11,613 bases of DNA, from positions 1 through 11,613 of the forward strand of contig NAVB01005437.1 of the NCBI GenBank assembly GCA_002179805.1. The letters run 5' to 3'. Position 1 is the first letter of the stretch, and each line of letters starts with the position of its first letter. Both the position numbers and the translations under genes were made by a program. Below are positions 7,350-11,613 of this stretch, piece by piece. This DNA comes from Acanthamoeba lenticulata (Eukaryota; Discosea; Longamoebia; Acanthamoebidae). Below the pieces are notes generated by a model. The model was given only the letters and a program-made list of their open reading frames with translations, was not told the DNA's origin and ran no database searches.

Positions 7350-9521
7350 CTATTGGCCTACGAAGGCGACCATCGTCTGCTCGACGGCGGCCAGCGGCAC
7401 GCCCGCACGGAGCATGCGGTCGCACTTGCTCAGGTCAGCCAACTTGTGGTGGACGCCAAGGTCACCGACCATCGGGGCGTGAGCCAGGTCGTTGCGCAGG
7501 GCCTGCTCGACGGCGGCGAGAGGCACGCCGGCATGCAGCATGCGTGCGTACTTGACCGGACCGGGAGCTCTCGCAGCAACAGGAGCCAAGTCAACGCGCA
7601 TCCTCTGCTCGACGGCGGCCGGGGGCACGCCCGCCGAGAGCATGCGATGGTACTTGCCCAGGACCGCGGCGGGAGGGACGCGAGCATTGTCAACGCGCAT
7701 CTTCTGCTCCACGGCCGCCAGAGGCACGCCCGCGTGAAGCATGCCGACGTACTTGCCAACGTTGCGGCCACATGCGACAGAAGGCGCCAAGTCGACGCGC
7801 ATCTTCTGCTCGACGGCAGCCAGGGGCACGCCCGCACGCAGCATGCGGTCGTACTTGCGCAGATCGCTCCCAACAGCAGCAGGTCGAGCAAAGTCGATGT
7901 GCATCTTCTGCTCGTACTTGCCCAGCTTGGCGGCCTTGGCTCCGGGCGCGACGAAGTTGTTGGTCTTCTTCATCTTCTTTTCCTTGGGTTTCTCGATCTT
8001 CTTTACCACCACAGGCACCACAGCGCGCCTTGCGATGGGGTCGTGGCGCAGGGCCTGCTCGACGGCAGCCCGCGGCACCCCGGCGCGCAGCATGCGCGAG
8101 TACTTGACCAGGCTCTCGCCGACCGGGCTGAGGGCGGAGCCGCAGGTGTTGGCCACGCGTTGATCCTTGTTGACGCGCATCTTCTGCTCGACCGCGGCCG
8201 GCGGCACGCCCACGGCCAGCATGCGCACGTACTTGCCAACGGCCCCGTCGTTGGCCATGACCGGTTGCGCGAGGTCGACGCGCATCCTCTGCTCGACGGC
8301 TGCCTTGGGCACGCCCGCCGAGAGCATTCGAACGTACTTGCCCAGAGTCGCGGCGGGAGGGAAGCGAGCATTGTCAACGCGCATCTTCTGCTCCACGGCC
8401 GCAAGAGGCACGCCCGCATGGAGCATGCCGACGTACTTGCCAACGTTGCGCCCGACCTCGGTCCCACGCGCGACAGAAGGCGCCAAGTCGATGCACATCT
8501 TCTGCTCGATGGCAGCCAGGGGCACGCCCGCACGCAGCATGCGGTCGTACTTGCGCAGATCGCTCCCAACAGCAGCAGGTGGTTGAACACAGTCGATGCG
8601 CAACTTCTGCTCGGCGGCGGCCGGCGGGACACCTGCCTGAATCATTCGCGCGTACTTGCCCAGCTTGGCGGCCTTGGTTGCGAAGTTGTCGGTCTTCTTC
8701 ATCTTCTTTTCCTTGGGTTTCTCGATCTTCTTTGCCACCGCAGGCACCACAGAGCGCTTGGCGCCCTTGGGCGCGGCGATGGAGTCGTGGCGCAGGGCCT
8801 GCTCGACGGCAGCCCGCGGCACTCCGGCGCGCAGCATGCGCGAGTACTTGGCCAGGCTCTCGCCGGCCGGGCTGATGGAGCTGCAGGTGTTGGCCACGCG
8901 TTGATCCTTGTCGACGCGCATCTTCTGCTCGACCGCGGCCGGGGGCACGCCCACGGCCAGCATGCGCACGTACTTGTCAGCGGCCCCGTCGTTGGCCATG
9001 ACCGGTTGCGCGAGGTCGACGCGCTTCTTCTGCTCGACGGCGGCTAGGGGCACGCCCGCCGAGAGCATGCGAGCGTACTTGCCCGCGTCATCAACGATCT
9101 TGGTGGCTTGCGGGACCCGAGCGAGCTCGATTCGCATCAGCTGCTCGACGGCGGCCAGAAGCACACCGGCGCGTAGCATGCGCTCGTACTTGTTCAGGTC
9201 GCCGACGGCGCGGGAAGGCACAGAGGCGTTGCAGTCGACCCGCATCTTCTGCTCGACGGCCGCCAGAGGCACGCCCGCGTAAAGCATACGCATGTACTTG
9301 ACCAGATCGAGAGAGGCGGTAGAATCGTGGCGGGCCTTCTGCTCGACCGCGGCCAGGGGTACGCCTGCGCGTAGCATGCGCTCGTACTTGCTCAGGTCGA
9401 CGGGGGTGGTAGCTGGGGCTAAGGGGGGTGTTGGGGCTCCTTCACAACCTCCCGTACGGAGGGTACGGCGAGGGCTGGACTTCCTCGTCCACAATTCATG
9501 ATCTACTAGAACTTCCTCCAT
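7350..9521 (-). CDS. GVPxxAVEQKM tandem-repeat protein, 723 aa
   Basis: A single uninterrupted frame from ATG 9521 (MEEVLVDHELWTRKSS) to TAG 7350; an in-frame ATG at 9731 would add 70 lower-GC residues and is less likely. After ~44 residues the protein is almost wholly repeats of a 22-residue unit, KYxRMLxAGVPLAAVEQKMR plus a final VD. I count 17 full units and one (the 13th) reduced to KY-EQKMHID. Linkers are 10-25 residues and vary. Two very basic linkers contain KKIEKPKEKKMKKT, possibly nuclear-localising. Units from about the 4th to the 10th recur as units 10-16 with the same linkers, so part of the array arose by a ~0.7 kb duplication. The unit resembles the short MLKxGVPxxAVxxKMxxDG motif found in WASH-complex subunit CCDC53 and some formins; that similarity is from memory. 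Function unknown. The repeat fold is probably helical, perhaps an oligomerising or actin-related scaffold. Confidence 0.85.
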   Translation of the reverse strand: MEEVLVDHELWTRKSSPRRTLRTGGCEGAPTPPLAPATTPVDLSKYERMLRAGVPLAAVEQKARHDSTASLDLVKYMRMLYAGVPLAAVEQKMRVDCNASVPSRAVGDLNKYERMLRAGVLLAAVEQLMRIELARVPQATKIVDDAGKYARMLSAGVPLAAVEQKKRVDLAQPVMANDGAADKYVRMLAVGVPPAAVEQKMRVDKDQRVANTCSSISPAGESLAKYSRMLRAGVPRAAVEQALRHDSIAAPKGAKRSVVPAVAKKIEKPKEKKMKKTDNFATKAAKLGKYARMIQAGVPPAAAEQKLRIDCVQPPAAVGSDLRKYDRMLRAGVPLAAIEQKMCIDLAPSVARGTEVGRNVGKYVGMLHAGVPLAAVEQKMRVDNARFPPAATLGKYVRMLSAGVPKAAVEQRMRVDLAQPVMANDGAVGKYVRMLAVGVPPAAVEQKMRVNKDQRVANTCGSALSPVGESLVKYSRMLRAGVPRAAVEQALRHDPIARRAVVPVVVKKIEKPKEKKMKKTNNFVAPGAKAAKLGKYEQKMHIDFARPAAVGSDLRKYDRMLRAGVPLAAVEQKMRVDLAPSVACGRNVGKYVGMLHAGVPLAAVEQKMRVDNARVPPAAVLGKYHRMLSAGVPPAAVEQRMRVDLAPVAARAPGPVKYARMLHAGVPLAAVEQALRNDLAHAPMVGDLGVHHKLADLSKCDRMLRAGVPLAAVEQTMVAFVGQ
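7650..9025 (-). repeat. Internal ~0.7 kb tandem duplication in the repeat gene
   Basis: Copy A (about 8340-9025) and copy B (about 7650-8285) encode the same order of units and linkers: VDLAQPVMANDGA, KDQRVANTC, the Lys-rich KKIEKPKEKKMKKT, KAAKLGKY, AAVGSDLRKYDRML, VGKYVGMLHAGVP, VDNAR-PPAA. Matching points are displaced by about 695-745 bases, the range reflecting indels. Copy B lacks 13 residues of one unit (ARMIQAGVPPAAA, 39 bases), and the linker before VGKYVG is shorter. Boundaries are approximate. Confidence 0.85.
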
Positions 9522-9899
9522 GGCTTGTTGGTCTTCGAAAGAGTAAAGAAAGGAGTAGACGGTTTGCCGGCAGGCAACTTCCGTGAGGCCTGAGAGCAGG
9601 ATACTGTCGACCTTCAGTGGCGAAAAGAAGAAATTGCAGACCGGGAAAAAACAGGGAGTCCTTTGGGTTTTTAGCGGACAGGAATTGCGGTCTAACTTCA
9701 ATGAATCACTTAAATTGAACCCCAGCCCCAAACCTTCCTGGGAACGTCAGGAATCCCTCTCTACACACAGTAATTGAAGAGTGAAGTTAGTTCCACTTCA
9801 TCAACCGGAAGCATTCATGGCAACTCAAGCGTTAGCTCTCCTCCAAGAGTTTATTTTCCAGACTTGCGATTCTTTTTTTCATTGCCTTTTAACTAAGAA
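9522..9899. other. Intergenic region upstream of the repeat gene
   Basis: About 378 bases between the repeat gene start and the ankyrin fragment. The minus strand stays open in the repeat-gene frame up to 9731, but composition and residues differ, so it is read as promoter and 5' UTR. A short inverted pair (TGAAGT/ACTTCA) lies near 9782-9800. No other gene was recognised. Confidence 0.5.
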
Positions 9900-10102
9900 G
9901 CACCCGCAGCGCGGCGGCCAAGGCCGACCACTTGGCCACTGTGGGCGCGCCAACGGCTGCCCATGGGACGAGAACACTTGCGTGAAGTGGCCAAGGGCGG
10001 TCATCTGGCCGTGCTCCAGTGGGCACGCGCCAACGGCTGCCCATGGGACAAACGCACGTGTCTACATACAGCACTGCCAGGACGTCATCTGGTGATGGTC
10101 AG
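9900..10102 (+). pseudogene. Decayed ankyrin-repeat fragment
   Basis: Three consecutive pieces of NGCPWD-type ankyrin repeats lie on the plus strand, each in a different frame. The first (AAAKADHLATV, near 9911-9943) runs in one frame, RANGCPWDENTC (from 9949) in a second, and AKGGHLAVLQWARANGCPWD followed by KRTC (ending near 10060) in the third. Recognisable similarity fades by about 10102. The block CGCCAACGGCTGCCCATGGG occurs twice, 80 bases apart. There is no F-box and no start codon of its own. The repeats look like those of the pseudogene at 4322-4878, so this is probably a scrap of a relative of that family. Confidence 0.75.
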
Positions 10103-10261
10103 GCCAAGTACATACCTGAACTGAAGAGCACAAAAACGGTGAACTTTCTTGAACGGCAAAGCGCAAAAAACGGTGAAAAACCGTGACTTTCACTTCAGCA
10201 CATTTGCTTCGCCTCTCTTGGGTGTAAATACGATGGAATGCGCGGACGCTCTTTACTGTAC
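10103..10261. promoter_or_regulatory. Probable promoter region of the VWA gene, with short repeats
   Basis: Sits between the ankyrin scrap and the first predicted ATG of the VWA gene. It contains an imperfect direct repeat of about 20 bases (10124-10144 and 10158-10178) sharing AAAAACGGTGAA, a small hairpin CGGT-GAAAA-ACCG at 10171-10183, and GTGACTTTCAC just after it. CTGAAG at 10121 has its reverse complement CTTCAG at 10193-10198. Role in transcription is inferred from position only. Confidence 0.4.
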
Positions 10262-11613
10262 ATGATGGGCGCTGTGAGTGGTGAGGAAACGCATCTTCTG
10301 TATTCGTATCTATTTTAGCTTTTGTACCTCTAAGCTCCTTGAGTTGACCGCTCCTTGTGTGGTGCTGGTGGGGTTCGTGTGACCTGCAGCGGGAGGAGCC
10401 AAGGACACGGTGTCGTTCAACGTGAGCCTTTCAAACGACCTGCTTCCCTCGCCGTCGTCTATCACGCATGAGGGCCTCTTCTACCAGCACTACTTTGATG
10501 TGGGCCAGGAGGACGAAGCCCTCTTCTCCTGCGACTGGTCCTTTGCTGCGTCCAAGGACCCTCTAAGGTTACAACAAAAAAAAACTTAAAAATAATAAAC
10601 AATAAATAATTACAATACAATTAACTCAAAATACATGAAAATTATCTCAAATTTATTAACTTTCTTTGGCAGTGGGAAGATGGAGCACTACGTTGGATGC
10701 GGCATGCGCAGCATGCTCGATGGCGATGGCATTCGACGCCACGGCCGTCCGCCCGTGCAGCTGGCCATCGTGCTCGACATCTCGGGCTCCATGCACTCGC
10801 CCTTCCGGTCGAACGAGACCAAGAACAAGCTCGACGTGGCCAAGGAGTGCATCCTCAACCTGCTCAACAACCTTCGCCCGGACGACGCCCTCGGCCTCGT
10901 CGGCTTCGACGACGTACGTCGTTGGCCTATGTCCATGCACAGACAGACTTGTCGACCGCTCACGTCAATTCCGACTTCTACATGTTGTGTCTGCAGAAGC
11001 TGGAGTACGTGCAGCCGATGACGCGCGTGGCCGACATGGACATGGCGGCCTTCACAGAGCGCCTTCTCGCCCAGCGCCCACGCCACAGCACCGAGATGGT
11101 GTTGGGCATGCGCGGCGGCTACCGGCTCCTGACCGACTTTGCCCCAAAGGCTCCGTCCGGCCCGGCCTTGAAGCGCATCATGTTCCTGACCGACGCCGTG
11201 GTCCGTCCTTCTCTACTTCATCTTCATCATCATGTTCGTCGTCATCGTGGTCGTTGCGCTCACAAGGGCGAGTGAACGGCAGCCGTCGGCCGGGCCAGGG
11301 GAGGCCGAGCCGCTGCTGGAGATGACCAAGCGCCAGGCCCAGGGCGGCGCGTTCGTGTCCTTTGTCGGGCTGGGCGTGGACTTTGGCGTGGCGCTGGTCG
11401 ACCGGATCGCGCGCATCAAGGGATGCAACTACTTCACCGTCGAGTCGGGCCCGGCGTTCGCGCGCCTCATGGAGGAGGACTTTGACTACATGGTCACGCC
11501 CTTTTGCTTCGACGTTTCCATCCGCCTGGCGCAGGCCACCACTTCCACCGTCCGCGTGGAGAGGTGTCCATTCCTTTTATCTTATTTTATTTTCTTATTT
11601 TGATTTTAATTTT
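10262..11613 (+). CDS. VWA-domain protein, 5 exons visible, 3' partial
   Basis: Exons by hand: 10262-10280, 10390-10567, 10673-10913, 10997-11200 and 11283-11563, with an intron starting at 11564 and running past the window end. All splice sites are GT..AG and frame-consistent, giving ~307 residues so far. The MIDAS motif DISGSM is at residues ~101-106 in LAIVLDISGSM, and the later metal-site aspartate is in IMFLTDAV (~212). The rest follows the VWA fold, for example FVSFVGLGVDFGVALVDRI, CNYFTVES and EEDFDYMVTPFCFDV. The block before VWA (GLFYQHYFDVGQEDEALFS) resembles the N-terminal part of a eukaryotic family with ITEGLF... before VWA, often with VIT-like regions. VWA domains usually mediate metal-dependent protein binding; the cellular role is unknown. 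The six-codon first exon is the least certain: its donor GTGAGG at 10281 gives the right phase and is preceded by two ATGs. No signal peptide is seen. Confidence 0.8.

Noticed and set aside
7272..9047. Plus-strand 591-codon frame opposite the repeat gene
   Set aside because: Antisense shadow of the repeat array; its own repeats (LLDGxxxHAR) only mirror the minus-strand units.
7600..9370. Regular repeat spacing, considered as a CRISPR array
   Set aside because: Units are in-frame codons with protein-level conservation and degenerate third positions; no constant repeat/unique spacer layout.
1..11613. tRNA genes
   Set aside because: Scanned for GGTTCGA-type B boxes with a matching A box on both strands; TTCGA occurrences fall in coding sequence without a cloverleaf.

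Overview
The window looks like nuclear DNA of a free-living amoeba, most likely Acanthamoeba or a close relative. Coding exons are GC-rich, short AT-rich GT..AG introns split most genes, and coding density is high on both strands. A 119-nt 5S rRNA gene matches the Acanthamoeba 5S sequence as I remember it, apart from two changes. The protein families (F-box/WD40, F-box/ankyrin with 'NGCPWD' repeats, a VWA protein, a GVPxxAVEQKM repeat protein) also fit. I ran no database search.

Layout. 1-1732 (-): multi-exon F-box/WD40 gene whose 3' end lies beyond the window. 1733-2065: divergent intergenic region. 2066-3454 (+): six-exon gene for a ~298-aa protein with two PH-like halves. 3489-3840 (-): broken remnant of a small secreted or membrane protein. 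3841-4321: no gene seen. 4322-4878 (-): F-box/ankyrin pseudogene with its frame broken twice. 5052-5685 (+): last two exons of a ConA/LamG-like protein with no recognisable 5' end. 5757-6767 (-): single-exon type I membrane protein. 7050-7168 (-): 5S rRNA followed by a T6 terminator. 7350-9521 (-): 723-aa protein of 17 complete and one truncated GVPxxAVEQKM repeats, grown partly by a ~0.7 kb internal duplication. 9900-10102 (+): decayed ankyrin fragment. 10262 to the window end (+): VWA-domain gene, 3' partial.

The genes do not form an operon or a known pathway; this is an ordinary amoeba gene neighbourhood. The F-box/WD40 protein probably recruits substrates to an SCF ubiquitin ligase. The PH-like, VWA and repeat proteins are probably intracellular, and the type I protein is at a membrane. 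The points most worth following are the repeat protein, a 57-nt sequence found in two places next to ATG codons, the ankyrin relics, fold-back GT/CA-rich introns in the PH-like gene, and the unit-2 acceptor-stem mismatch of the 5S copy. I saw no transposon, CRISPR array, tRNA or clearly new defence or biosynthetic system. All exon models are hand-built from splice consensus and frame.
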